Assembly: GCA_021464245.1 (NCBI GenBank)
Contig: JADCRB010000017.1
Coordinates: forward strand, 283,427 to 347,426
Origin: Carallia brachiata
Lineage: Eukaryota > Streptophyta > Magnoliopsida > Malpighiales > Rhizophoraceae
Direction of reading: 5' to 3'
Length of the DNA stretch: 64,000 nt
Position numbers and translations under genes: made by a program. Below, piece by piece: positions 40,619 through 52,863 of the stretch; the first letter of the stretch is position 1, and each line of letters begins with the position of its first letter. Below the pieces are notes generated by a model that was given only the letters and a program-made list of their open reading frames with translations, searched no databases and was not told the origin of the DNA.

Positions 40619-42631
40619 GGCCATGTAGTCTTGGTTATGACATATTTATAAGTCTTCTTTCCGGCTCGAATTTAACAATTTTTATTGGTGCCAATGAAGT
40701 CAGCCCATTGGCCTCAACTAAAAAGAAAAAAAAAAACTTTGATTTATTTCATGAAAGCCTATATAAATGTTCTCAATTTCGGGTAACGAGCAAAAATATT
40801 CTCAGAGTGAAGTCATGTTTGTGCTGAAATGATATAAGAAAGTGTTTTTTGAAGAGCGGCTTTTGACGCGAAAATAACTAGAATATATTCGCACGTAAAT
40901 AAAAAATACCACGATACAATGATAGACGATTTTTTTTGGGCTGAAAAAAAAAAAAAAAAAGATGAGCGATTTTGATAGGGATAGCTTGTCACTCATAAGT
41001 ATTTATTTTTATCTTTTCTGAATTTTTATAGACTGACAATCAATAAAGTAAATCATTACGTTGTCCAATGGTACTTACCTTCAAACCTCTTAAAGTCTAA
41101 ATAATTTGTTTTTTTTGACAAAAAAAAACTAAATACCAAATTAAAGCATGTGCACAGACGGTGTGTTTAGAGCAAGGAGAAGGGTGGGAAAATAAAGAAA
41201 AAGAGGAAGAAAATAGACAGAAAATAAAATTATTTAGAGTGGTAGAGAGAGTTAAAAGAAAGAAAGTATAATAAAAGAAAAAATAAATAGTAATTTGTGA
41301 GAGAAAAAATGGTAAAAAAAGAAAATTATTAAGAGCAGTATAAAAGGTTAAGAAAAATGAAGTATAATGAAAGAAAATGTGAATAATAATTTGTGAGAGA
41401 AAAAATAGTAAAGAAAATAAAATTATTTGTAATTATATAAAAAGTTAGAAGAAAGAAATATAGAAAAAAAAAGTACATAATTATAATTATACTTTTTTTT
41501 TACTTCTTCCCTTTTTCTTCACAAAACAAACAAGCCCTGAAGTCGATAACCTGTTACAATTAATGTACTTCTTTCGATTTTAATTTCCAATTTTAATATG
41601 AGTAATGGGGGATGATATTCTATACACTTACAAGAGATTATTGTATTGGATCATTACTTCTTAGTAGGTTAACTCATTTACACTAAATTTGTAAGAGAGC
41701 CCATAAGCTTAGCATAAGTTATTGGGCTATTCATAATTTCGTAAAACTACCATATATATAATTTCACTACTTAATTTAATAGAAACTTTAAATCGGTAAC
41801 CTATTATATGTAAGTAAACTTCTTTACGTTCTCAACCACATCAACACTGTTATTGATGTACTTCTTTCTTGTTTTGGAGTTACTTTATATTATATATAAA
41901 TTATTAAATAATTAAATTTTAAAAATAAATAAATAAATAAATTTTATCAAATAAATTATATAATTATTTTAATATTAATTAAATAAAACTATGTAATAAA
42001 ACTGTAAACTTCATTAATTTTGTCTATCCCTTTTTTGACTCTTGTTCCACTTATTAATTATTATATTATTAGTTTCTGTATTCACATTATCAGTGTAGTT
42101 TTTGGGTTTCATAGGATGCCATCTGCGAGAGCAGTTATGATTCTTTTTGACCCGTGAGCAGTTATGATTCTTGATTATTATAGATATTGACTAATGTCTT
42201 TATAGATGTTAAAAAAATTAAAAAAAAATTAATGTCGTTATCAACATTGGTAATCATGTAATAAAGATATAGCTTAAAATAGTAATTTAAATGGTAATTG
42301 ACGTGTATTTTATATAGTTGATTCAGATTTAAATTTTCATACTACACAATTACCTAACTTAAATAGGTTGGGAGTTCTCGCTCTAATATAGGTTTAAATG
42401 ATCTAGTGACTATTGACTATGAGACTCAGATTTGATAATTACCAGGTGAGTTGTAGGAAACTACATTTGAGTCTATTGGTATTTAGGTATTGAGTTTTCT
42501 TTATAAAAAAATTAAATGAAGACATTAATGAATTATTTTTCATTTTAATGTATAAATATAATAATTTATATATTTATGATATATTTTTTTATTATTAGCA
42601 AAAAAAATAATTTAGACAGAAGGAAAGAGGG
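40619..42631. other. AT-rich intergenic DNA with a diffuse tandem repeat
   Basis: No gene was found. At 41222-41480 a unit of roughly 100 bases is repeated about two and a half times (TAATTTGTGAGAGAAAAAAT recurs near 41292 and 41388). The segment near 41880-42000 contains the dispersed AATTATTAAAT(A/G)ATTAAATTT motif also seen at 15131. Confidence 0.5.
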
Positions 42632-42890
42632 AATCATATGCTTTTTTTTTTTTGGTTATATAAAATGGGAAGATAGGGGTGGTGCCCCACAATCCCACCA
42701 GGGAGTATTGTCCCTGCTCCCAGAGTAACCTTTGAACTGCCTGAATGGTTACAGTATAGTCCAGTGTTACAAAGGGGAGGAGTATGTTTAGCCCCACTAA
42801 ACGCTCTGGTAGCTTTCGAATTCAAGACCTTTGGCTTGACAACGTTCGACGGTTATCACTAGACCACAACGAGTGGCGGTAATCATATAC
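42632..42890 (-). mobile_element. tRNA-derived SINE with target-site duplication
   Basis: A compact retroposon on the minus strand, body 42642-42880 (239 bp). Its 5' end reads GTGGTCTAGTGATAACCG, a good RNA polymerase III A box, followed by a degenerate B box near GTCTTGAATTCG. The 3' end is a poly(A) tail (T run at 42642-42653). It is bounded by AATCATATGC (42632-42641) and AATCATATAC (42881-42890), one mismatch in ten, and the match extends by CTTT. The full-length structure with near-identical repeats suggests a fairly recent insertion. Confidence 0.8.
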
Positions 42891-44240
42891 TTTCAATCGC
42901 TATCTTTTTGACATATGTTTGAGTTGGAGACCAAACATTTGGACTCCACTGCAAAGTCAAAGGTATGAGATCTCAACCGTCTGAATATGGGTAGAAAAAC
43001 ACGCCCATCATCGTACAACCCTACGGCCTGATGGTCACAGCCGTGAAAGTCGGTGATTGATGATATGGGGAGTAATGATCTGTAACTGTATATCCAATCA
43101 ACCTCATCAAAACGACTGTAACTGAACAGTGACAATATACTTAAAAAAAAAATTATGACAATATATATTAAAGTACGTAATAAATATATAATAATATAAA
43201 TTATTAAATTATAAAAAATATATTAAATTATAAAAATATATTATATTTTAAAAAATAATAAAGCATTATATATCATGTCTCCATGTGCATGTCCAAATAA
43301 TTCTCGCTCAAAAAAAAAATAATAATTCGAGCTCTATTCAGAAATTTTTCTTTCAATCTACTGACAAAAAAAAAAAGAGAAAAATAAAAAAAAACAATTT
43401 CCTTGGAATTGAATGCTGTTTTATGGCACAGTGACGTGTCCGGGCATCTTACGTTGAATTGTTTTCTTTCGTTTATTTTTAGTTTAAATTAATGAAAACT
43501 ATTTAGTTACACTATAGCCACAAATTTATAATGCCTCTAAAGGTTGGCTCTAGGGTTTCATGTCAAAAAAAATAATGCCTCTAGGGTTGGCTCATGGAGG
43601 AAAGTGAACGGAATTCGGTGTGATAAGTTGTGGGCAAGAATATTAATTTCATTTGTTAATATCTAATTAAGTGATATATTTACGTCTTAAGATCATATTT
43701 TACAAAATATCTTAAACTTCAGTCTCGACTTCGATGTGATAAAAAAATCTCTAAATACGAATAAATGTATTGAACATAATTTTTTTTTGTTTGTTATGAA
43801 GTCAACCCTTCATCATATCTTTTTTTTTCTGTTTTTGTAAAAAAAAAATATAAGAGATATAAAAATTAAATAGATAAGAGATATTTTTAATGTACTGTTA
43901 TAGAAATATCACAGACACTTAAAATTTATAAAAGTTAGGAAAAAAAATTTGTAAAAGTATTTCAGTTTACGAAAAACGGGGAACACTTTTCTTCGTTGAA
44001 TTTGTCCAAAAAGTACCATGAAAAGATCCAAAAAGTTCACAGTGACTTCTCACACATACCCTCAAAACCCTTTGGATTAATTAACTGAGCCATCACCATC
44101 ACAAGCTCTCTATACATTTCTCTGTGAGTATTACTCTCTCAGACAACTTACAGTCTCACTCCATTGATGCATAGAAAAGATTGAAAGCAACACAGCAAGG
44201 CTTCCTCTCTCTCTCTCTCTCTTTCTCTGAGTCTCCTTCA
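42891..44240. other. Intergenic DNA and promoter of the LRR receptor-like gene
   Basis: Mostly AT-rich with no gene. The segment 44020-44240 has the features of a promoter and leader for the downstream gene: CTATACATTT near 44111 (TATA-like), then a CT-rich leader with a (CT)n run at 44204-44221 directly before the ATG. Confidence 0.45.
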
Positions 44241-47200
44241 ATGGCTTCATGTTCCTGCATATTCACCTTGGTTGTGTCCCTTGGCTTCTCGCTTTTCATT
44301 CTTAGTACAGCTTCAAGTGAAGAAGATATCCTTCTCTCCTTCAAGGCCTCCATTGTAGATCCTGCGAATTCTCTCTCAAACTGGTCCAACAACTCAAATG
44401 TCCATTACTGCAACTGGACTGGGATCACCTGCAAGACTTCACCTTTACTCACTGTAACTTCAATCAACCTTCAAAGTCTGAATCTTTCCGGTGAAATCTC
44501 TTCTTCCGCCTGTCAACTTGCCAATTTGACTGTTCTCAATCTCGCTGACAATCTTTTTAATCAGCCTATCCCTCTGCACCTCTCTCAGTGTAGCTACTTA
44601 GAGACTCTGAATCTCAGCAACAATATCATCTGGGGTACCATCCCAGATCAGATTTCTCAGTTTGGGTCTTTGAGATTCCTTGATTTTAGCAGGAACCATA
44701 TTGAGGGAAAGATCCCAGAAGGCATTGGCTCATTGGTAAACCTGCAAGTACTCAACTTGGGAAGTAACCTTCTGTCAGGTAGTGTTCCTTTTGTCTTTGG
44801 AAATTTCACTGAGCTCGTTGTTCTCGATTTGTCTGAAAATCAATATCTGGTGAGTAACATTCCCAGTGAAATTGGGAAGCTTCAGAAGCTCCAGCAGCTT
44901 TTGTTGCAAAACTCTGGTTTTCAGGGTCAAATTCCTGACTCGTTGGTGGATTTGCAAAGCTTAAGTGTTCTGGACTTGTCACGGAATAATCTAACTAGTG
45001 TGCTTCCTCAAACATTAGGTTCCTCTCTCAAGAACCTAGTTTCTTTTGACGTTTCACAAAACAAGCTTTTTGGGTCTTTTCCTAATGGTATATGTAGTGC
45101 ACAAGGCCTTATAAACCTCAGCCTCCACACAAATTCCTTTCAATGGTTCAATACCCAACTCAATTGCTGAGTGCTTGAATCTTGAGAGGTTTCAAGTTCA
45201 GGACAATGGCTTTTCAGGTAATTTCCCCGATGGATTATGGTCATTACGCAAAATCAAGCTCATTAGAGCTGAAAACAATAGATTTACGGGGGAATTACCT
45301 GATTCAATGTCAGTGGCAGCTCGATTGGAGCAAATTCAGATCGATAACAACAGCTTCAGCGGTAAAATTCCAGTGGGTCTTGGTTTGGTTAAGAGCTTAT
45401 ATAGGTTCTCTGCATCTGTTAATGGTTTCTCTGGTGAATTGCCTTCAAATTTCTGTGATTCCCCAGTTATGAGTATCATTAACCTCTCCGACAATTCCCT
45501 TTCCGGTCAAATTCCGGAGCTGAAAAATTGCAGGAAACTTGTCTCCTTGTCATTGGCTAACAATAGTCTTAGTGGAGAAATTCCGTCGTCCCTTGCTGAC
45601 CTACCTGTGCTAACTTATCTTGACCTGTCTGATAACAATCTTACTGGTTCCATCCCAATAGGGCTTCAAAATTTGAAGCTTGCTCTCTTCAATGTGTCTT
45701 TTAACCAATTATCTGGTAAGGTCCCTCCTGCTCTCATCTCAGGTCTGCCTGCATCATTCTTAGAAGGAAATCCTGGGCTCTGTGGCCCGGGATTGCCCCG
45801 GTCTTGTTCTGATGAGTTGCCAAGACGGCATAGTTCTGTTGCCATTAGTGCATTGACATATGCCCTCATTTTTATTGCAATTGGTGTTGGAACCTTTCTT
45901 GTTGCTGCTGGCTTATTTGTGTTCTATCGATCATCTAAGCGGAAATCTCAAATGGATGGTTGGAATTCAGTGTTTTTCTATCCTCTGAGAGTTACTGAGC
46001 ATGATTTGATTTTTCACATGGATGAGAAAAGTGCTGTGGGGAATGGTGGAACTTTTGGTAGAGTATACATTATAAGCTTACCGAGCGGAGAACTGGTTGC
46101 CATAAAGAAGCTAGTCAATATTGGGAACCAATCTTCAAAAGCATTGAAGGCTGAGGTCAAGACATTAGCCAAAATCAGGCACAAGAACATTGTTAAAATT
46201 CTTGGCCTTTGCCATTCAGATGAATCAATCTTTCTAATATATGAATACTTGCCAAAGGGCAGCCTAGGAGATTTGATAAGCAGATCAGATTTTCAGCTGC
46301 AATGGGGTGTTAGATTAAGCATTGCCATTGGAGTTGCTCAAGGATTGGCATACCTTCACAAGGATTATTCTCCACATCTCCTTCATCGAAATGTTAAATC
46401 GACAAATATTCTTCTGGGTGCTGATTTTGAGCCAAAGCTTGCCGATTTTGCTCTTGACCAGATTGTGGGAGAAGCTGCATTTCAATCTACCATTGCCTCA
46501 GGATTCACAGACTCCTGTTACTATGCTCCTGGTAATCTTCATTGACTCTAAGCAATAGCTGAAATCAGACTTTGTTTATTCATGACTTTAATCAGATTAT
46601 GGACCTTAGCATTCGCAGATGCTTTCTGTTTGGCAATTTTTAGGAAATACAGTGCGATTAGCATTGTTGCCTTCGGATGACTTTTATGATCAGCTCAAGT
46701 TGTATTTATAAAATGTGTGCCATTTTAGACAATGTTCTATGGAAAGTCCTTTTTATTAGTTTTCAGTTACTTGGGAGCACAATCTTTCTTGTTCATATAG
46801 AAGAAAGTAAATTACAACTTAAAGATAGCATGAGGCGTAGGCCACATTATGTAGCTGCGTTCGGGGTAGAATATTGTTGTCTCTTATGTAAGAGAATTTT
46901 GGAGCCAATTTATATCACAAATCTTACGAGCTTGATTCTTGATTGCAGAATATGCATACAGTAAGAAAGCAAGCGAACAAATGGACGTATATGGCTTTGG
47001 TGTTGTGCTGCTAGAGCTCATAACCGGAAGACGAGCTGAGCAAGCAGAATCACCAGACTCTCTGATGTTGTGACATGGGTCCGAAGGAAAATCAACATAG
47101 TCAATGGAGCAGTCCAAGTCCTCGATCCCAGGATAGTGAAATCTTGCCAACAAGAGATGCTATCGGCTCTTGATGTTGCTGTCTGTTGCACTTCTGTGAT

Positions 47201-47318
47201 GCCGGATAAACGACCATTGATGTCTGAAGTGATCAGAGCACTTCAGTCCTTGGCCTCAAAACCTCAACTTCCAGAGGCAAGCTTGTCTACCTCAGAGGAG
47301 CATTGTCTTCCTGTTTAA
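44241..47318 (+). CDS. LRR receptor-like protein with inactive kinase domain (two frameshifts)
   Basis: This is a plasma-membrane LRR receptor-like pseudokinase matching the group annotated in Arabidopsis as probably inactive LRR kinase At5g06940. Two exons, 44241-46531 and 46949-47318, with intron GT...CAG in the YYAP-EYAY motif. The order is signal peptide (MASCSCIF... to TASS), LRR cap with CNWTGITC, about 20 leucine-rich repeats, a membrane helix near 45833-45930, RSSKRK stop-transfer, then the kinase fold. The ATP lysine is kept (VAIKK, codon 46105-46107). The catalytic Asp is Asn (HRN, 46390-46392) and DFG is DFA (46444-46452), so catalysis is not expected. The frame breaks twice. An extra T at 45138-45140 gives a stop at 45168-45170 after [10 protein letters not shown], where homologues read on as [11 protein letters not shown] missing base near 47063-47064 gives TGA at 47071 where [10 protein letters not shown] is expected. 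Both are one-base changes with clean homology on each side. An in-frame ATG at 44181 is possible, but 44241 starts the signal peptide. Confidence 0.9.
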
Positions 47319-49283
47319 TCTGTCAGAAGAAAAAAGGATAGCCCATTTTTTGCTTCGTGTCCTTCTATGTAAATGCACCTTGATTGCACTTCATCCTATT
47401 TTATCTCTGCTTTGGTTAAGAAGAGAATGTGCTTGTGTGAGATACTCTTCTCCACTACAAAGGGGTTTAAAAAGCTTTGGTTAATTTGGCTAATGGTAAT
47501 GCAAGAATATCTTTTTTTGGTTTATCTTTTCGTCTTTTAGTTTTGACGCTAAAATCGAACTCGTTACAACATTCCTGATGACTGACCTTTAGTAGCACTC
47601 CACTAAAAGTTAGATGTTACCTTGCAAGCTTTTCTTTTTTTTTTTTTTTTTTTTTTTTTTGGCCCTCTTTATCTGCCAGCAATTTAAATATGGAAAAAAT
47701 TTAATGGTTTCGTTTTGATAGTTTTAAAGTAGTTATAAAATGATATAATCGTTAAATGATTAAATTTATAAAAAAAATAAAAAATTAATTAACTGTCAAA
47801 ATTATTAGATGGTAATGTATAATTACTTGTTAATTTATTATTATTTATTTGAAATTACTTTATCTTTTTTTTGTCTATAAAAAACTCTTAGGCACTTAAT
47901 GTTCCTTTTCGATATTTGCAACGGTTAAACGGTCTACGGCCAAGGGAAAGTGCTCACTAGCTGTCTGTTCTGTTAGGCCCATCTTCAGCCATCCATTTAC
48001 ATTTATGACAAGGTCCATCAAATTCGTTTTCTCACTTTCTTGCCGAAAATGGTTCTTTCTTTGGTAATTATTTTTTTTTTCCTTTTTGCCCAGTTAAATC
48101 TCAGTTTTTTCAGTAAAGAAGCACACACTTCTCATCATTTCAATTAAACTATATCCTTAATCATGAATATTAATGCTTAAACATTTAATTTATTTTTAAT
48201 ATTTAATTAATTAAAAAAAGAGCATAATAACATAGTCGGAGAATTCAATCAAATAACGTCATATTGACACCGTTTTGAGTTCTGTATTTTTTTTTATTCA
48301 CATGATATTTAAAATAATATCATACTTATGTCATTATATCTTGAGCTAAATTTTCTAGCTAGTATCCTTTTCCTTAATAAAAAGCATTGATAAATAGAAG
48401 GGAAAAAAAAAAAAAAACACCCAGTGAATCAGCGGACGTTTCTTGCTCTGCTGAGCTTGAACGTTTGGTCTAATGAGTGGGTCCACACCTAGGGACCCAC
48501 ATCTGGGATCCCATTTTCTGTTCGAATTTGTTGTTTTTGGAACAAGAAAAAAAAATTATTAATTCTCTATAAAATAACTGATGTGATAATAATTTTTTCA
48601 TTATGGACCAAAAATATACTTGGCGACCACATTCACTCGACATAAGATAAAACAAAATAAGAAGCGATAGCATGAGCCATTAAGTAATGAAAGCAATCAT
48701 TAGCCTCAATTTATCAAAAGAAAACTATTATTGTAAGTACCTTAGTATCATACGTCCGCTATATATCTGTATCTGGACTCACTGAGGTTGACCAAACTAA
48801 AAAAATTTTTTATTTGATGCAGAAAAGAGATAAAGTGCTGAGTTTTTGCTCACTGGTAAGGCAATCCGTCGTAATATTAAGGTTCGAGTCATGAAAACAA
48901 CCTCTTCGTTAATTCCTTTTTTCTCTTTAGTGATGCAAGTCACGGTAACATTCTGGAGGGTCGAGTGATGACAACGGTCCTTATGTGAAAGCCCTTTTGT
49001 TTGTTTTGGTGCAGAGAAGCGAAAAGATAGGGACGCGGCTTTCTTCCTTTAAAACTGAATACAGTTTCAAATACACAACACAATTTTCCAGACAGAATCA
49101 GAATGGAATGCTCAGTTGATGCCATTTTATGAAAACAAACAGTCTGATTACAAAGAAAGCTGATGGCCAACATGATCCAACCATTATTCTACACAAGCAT
49201 TTTCTTTTCCTCCTCCTTTTTTTCTTCGTATTTACTGATTTGGTAAGAAATCAAAAATGGAAAAACAAAAGTCACTCTCATTA
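47319..49283. other. Convergent intergenic region between the LRR gene and the DIL-domain gene
   Basis: Holds the 3' UTRs of the two convergent genes. It includes a T run of about 27 bases at 47634-47660, an AT-rich block with the dispersed GTTAAATGATTAAATTTAT motif at 47745, and a degenerate SINE at 48838-48935. Nothing else was supported. Confidence 0.5.
48838..48935 (+). mobile_element. Degenerate tRNA-derived SINE fragment
   Basis: TTTGCTCACTGGTAAGGCAA followed 30 bases later by AAGGTTCGAGTCATGAAAAC resembles the A and B boxes of plant tRNA-derived SINEs, and the following AACAACCTCTTCG resembles the post-B-box segment of the Au family. No tail or target-site duplication was found. Confidence 0.45.
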
Positions 49284-52200
49284 CTACACAGACCACACTT
49301 CGCGTAGAAGCTCAAACCTAGCATTTGTCATTGCAGAAACTGAATGTTCCTTCGGTTTACCATTCGGTACAATACTTGGAGATGAGGGCAGTTTCTCAAT
49401 TATGTACGCAAGAGGCGAGTCAAGTTCGTCGAGCTCTTCATCACTTGTATATCCTCTCCTCTGTACAGCAGACGCGTTCCTCGACAGCTGAGACCTCGGT
49501 CCCACCTCCGCAACTTTTTCTGCCACGTTAGCAGACGAAGGTGGAGTGTAAAGGACTGGGGCAGCAGCATAAGGGAAGCTTCTTGCCGAGTCTCCTGACA
49601 ATCTCCGCTCCACAATACTCTTAACAGATGAAATCAATGTAGCAAATTCATTACGAGATTCGTAATCTTTTACTTTGTTTTTGTCCATTTTGTTCAGGTA
49701 TTATGACTACGTGACATTTTGTGAGTTATTAGCAAATTCATAAACATCAGCAGGAACCACATCATACTATCAATTTTCATTCAAATCCCGAGGCATGTCA
49801 CATTTTATAACTTAAAACAGCGGTGAATATTATCCATATGACGTTGATGAGGTTCCGGGGGAAATTTAAGGACAGTGTTATCAAACCATCAATGCCGAAT
49901 TGTGTTGTACCGGTTACGCAGTGGCTTTTTTTAATCATCAGTGAGATATCTAAAACTGTAATTGAACTTCGAAGGGAAGAAAAGCATACATCAGCATTGA
50001 GTGCCTCCAACACAGCTCCAGGGACAGGATCAGGGCAGAACTCATCTGGAGTAAAGTTGCAAAGTATCCGCTTAATTAATGGAAGACCAATTGATGGACA
50101 AACCTTTGAAAAATTAAGAAAAAGTAATAACTGGGTGAGAGATTGATCAACTCAAAATTAAAAAAAAAAAAAGGATCACAAAGGAAAATTTGTTGTCGCT
50201 TTGGTGGGATTATAGAATGAACCTCGATTCTGATTGATCGGTCCATAAGCATATCCTTTGGAAGCATCAAGAGATCGCTCAAGTCATTCAAAAGATGGAA
50301 GGATTTAGGTTCACCATCTTGCCTGTCGTCGTCCTCATTGTTCTGCTCATATTCCTTCCAGGAATCATCAGCATCCATGCCAAATGTATCCATAAGCCAT
50401 CCAGACCAATTACCAACCTGAATGACAAACAGTAGCCTCATGTTTCAATAATGTCAAAACCTTCAGATTGGAACTCTCTTCCGCACAGAAAAATATGAAG
50501 CAGATGTCATAATCGATTGCTACTCTAGCAGAAATTTGTCTCGAGAACAGGCACCATCAGTTAATACATACCATTTTAGATTATTTAGCCCACAAATAAC
50601 AGTTGAGGCAGTCAAAATCTAAACAAGAGTTTAATACATACAGAATTTTTCAGTTGTGCACCAGAGCCAAAGCTCAATTCTCCAGCTGGAATAGGCAGAA
50701 CCCTGGAATCTACAATGGGATCTGACACAGGATCTGTCGGGATCTCATGGGCTGATTCTCTGAGAATGGCATTAAACATTGCTACATCTAGTCTTGCAAC
50801 ACATTGTTCCACTACCTGATCAAGAAATTACTTCCAATCAACAATCAAAGGCAGAAACTATTAAGAAAAAAGTGGAACCATATCGAGTCTGCGAAAAGTA
50901 CGGAGATTGGAAACTCAGGCACTTCAACTTGAATAGTTTCATTTACTCAGTACTAAAATATAGCAATTAATACTAAAGGCATGAAGCTGAATCCATTAAT
51001 GTAAATGAAAGTCACATACCATTCGTGCAATGACAGGTAAGCAACCACACTCATGGCCCCCTGCTCTAACAGGGCAAAGTCGTTGAAAAGCATCTTGGAA
51101 AGCATTCTTCCAAAGGTTGATAGAAAAGCTGCCTTGCTGCTGATCACCCAAGGTTGGTCCTAGTAACTTTCCAATGGTTTTGTTGGATAAGTTCCTACTT
51201 GGAGATTGCATATGTGGAGCCAAAGCCTGAATGCAGTGCAAACCACACTTAAGAAATTTCTGGGGATGAATGCAATAAGCAGTAGGAAATAACTTTTTTA
51301 CATAACATTCTTACGAATGACCAAGTCAATGCTGCTAGTGCAAAATACATTTTACCTTTCTTACACATGCAAGCCAAACCAATCTCTAAATAGACGGTTA
51401 CCGAGTTTCAAATATAAGCATCAATGTCGATTAAGAAATTGGATTATATCTTGCAGCTACATACCTGCCACCAGACAGACTCCACTATTCGGGAAAATAT
51501 CCATGATTCAACCTTTTCTAGTGCAGCTGTGAAAGTTCCTATCTCCTGCCAATCATCAGCAAACTGCATGAAACCATTAACTTGTTTACTACCCTTCCAT
51601 TTCAGTGACATAGTTTTTCCTTCAGTTCTTCTGGCAGTGCCATTGGATTCAGCAAACTTTGAGAGTGGACTAGGATGATGTGAATTGCCAGATGCCTGAG
51701 AGATGATCTCCCTCAGCGCAATGGCGTTTGACAACCAGAAGGATAACCTTAAAAATGCAAAAGGAACATCACTCTTCAGTTTATGGTATCTCCTTTAAAA
51801 CATAATTAAACAAAACTGACAGAAAATGAAGAATTTTTACTTGCCTTGGAACATCATTGCCACAGGACTTGGAAATCAGCACGACTCCTGATACAATGTT
51901 TTTAGCAATTGTAGCTCGCTTGCTTTGAGTCCAGTGCTTACAAGCATGAATATAGAGCCTAGAGAGGCGCCGTGCAGGTGTGTGCACCTTATGTGCAGAG
52001 CTACCATGTTCTGGCACTACAGAATACAGTGATATTTCAAGAGCAGCAACCTCCCTAAGCTCAGCTTCTAGTTTCTCAATTTTCGCTTCCATGTGTTCAA
52101 TTCTTTGATTCAAAGCTGCTTCATCCTCATGCTGACCATTTTCTTCAGTATCAAGCACTTCATTGTCGCTTGTAACACTCAGGGTACCATTGGAGGCATC

Positions 52201-52863
52201 GTCCAAATTATCTATTTCTTTTACGTCTTCCACAGGCTTATCATCGGCTACTTCAGAGGACTCCGATGAAGGTCCAGGAGAAGATTTCATGTTTTTAGAC
52301 ATTTTATCTGTACTTCCGGCAGTAATTCTAGAAGACACTTTATTTACTACTTTGGGTCGAGGTTTACTAGCTTGTTCAGATCTCACCCTTGATCCGCGAG
52401 GACGACTTTCAGAGGATTCCTTATTAGAAACACTATTAGAGACTCTCAAATCTCTTTCTACTTTCTCATCCTCAGCTGCCAATGAATCCCCTTGAGATGA
52501 TACTGAATCTTTCGTAGTTTCAGAACCCGAGTCTTCTTCTTTTCCCTGATTGGGATCCTTCTCTAGATCCCCAGAATGGTCATCTAAAACCTCATCTTTG
52601 TTCACTTTTGCAATCATGGTATTGACTTTTGAATCCCGAGGTACCTCCTCAAACCTGTTGGCATCATCCACATAATGTATAACCAAGTTTTCATAAACTT
52701 CAGAGGGCTCTGAGCCCACGTTCGAATCACTTACTAAAACGTCAGAGTCAGGTTTAGGATTTCCATTCAGTTTTTGTTGTGGTTTGCGATCTTTTGCCAC
52801 GGCTTTTCCAGAGCGCTTCAACTTGTTACTGTTCAAAGTTCTCTGCGTGTCCGTCTCTTTCAT
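49284..52863 (-). CDS. DIL-domain/gar2-like plant protein, function unknown
   Basis: Seven coding exons from the start: 51845-52863, 51465-51747, 51020-51226, 50642-50815, 50223-50417, 49990-50103, 49284-49619. All phases close, giving 775 aa. The first 240 residues are acidic, Ser/Asp/Glu/Lys-rich and probably disordered. A coiled coil follows (about 245-285; EHMEAKIEKLEAELREV), then ARRLSRLYIHACKHWTQ and a region like the dilute (DIL) cargo domain of myosin V (WLSNAIALREII, WQEIGTF, FQRLCPVR, EQCVARLDVAMFNAIL, GNWSGWLMDTFG). The C-terminus has RRLSGDSARSFPYAAAP, QRRGYTSDEELDELDSP and RFELLREVW, conserved in the family. The closest Arabidopsis relatives I recall are At2g42320, At3g57780 and At5g06930, called gar2-like or nucleolar-like by composition only. 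Intron 1 begins GCAAGT, a GC-AG intron. The ATG at 52863 is preceded by an acceptor (TTTGCAG, ending near 52894), so the leader is probably split by an upstream intron. Confidence 0.88.
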
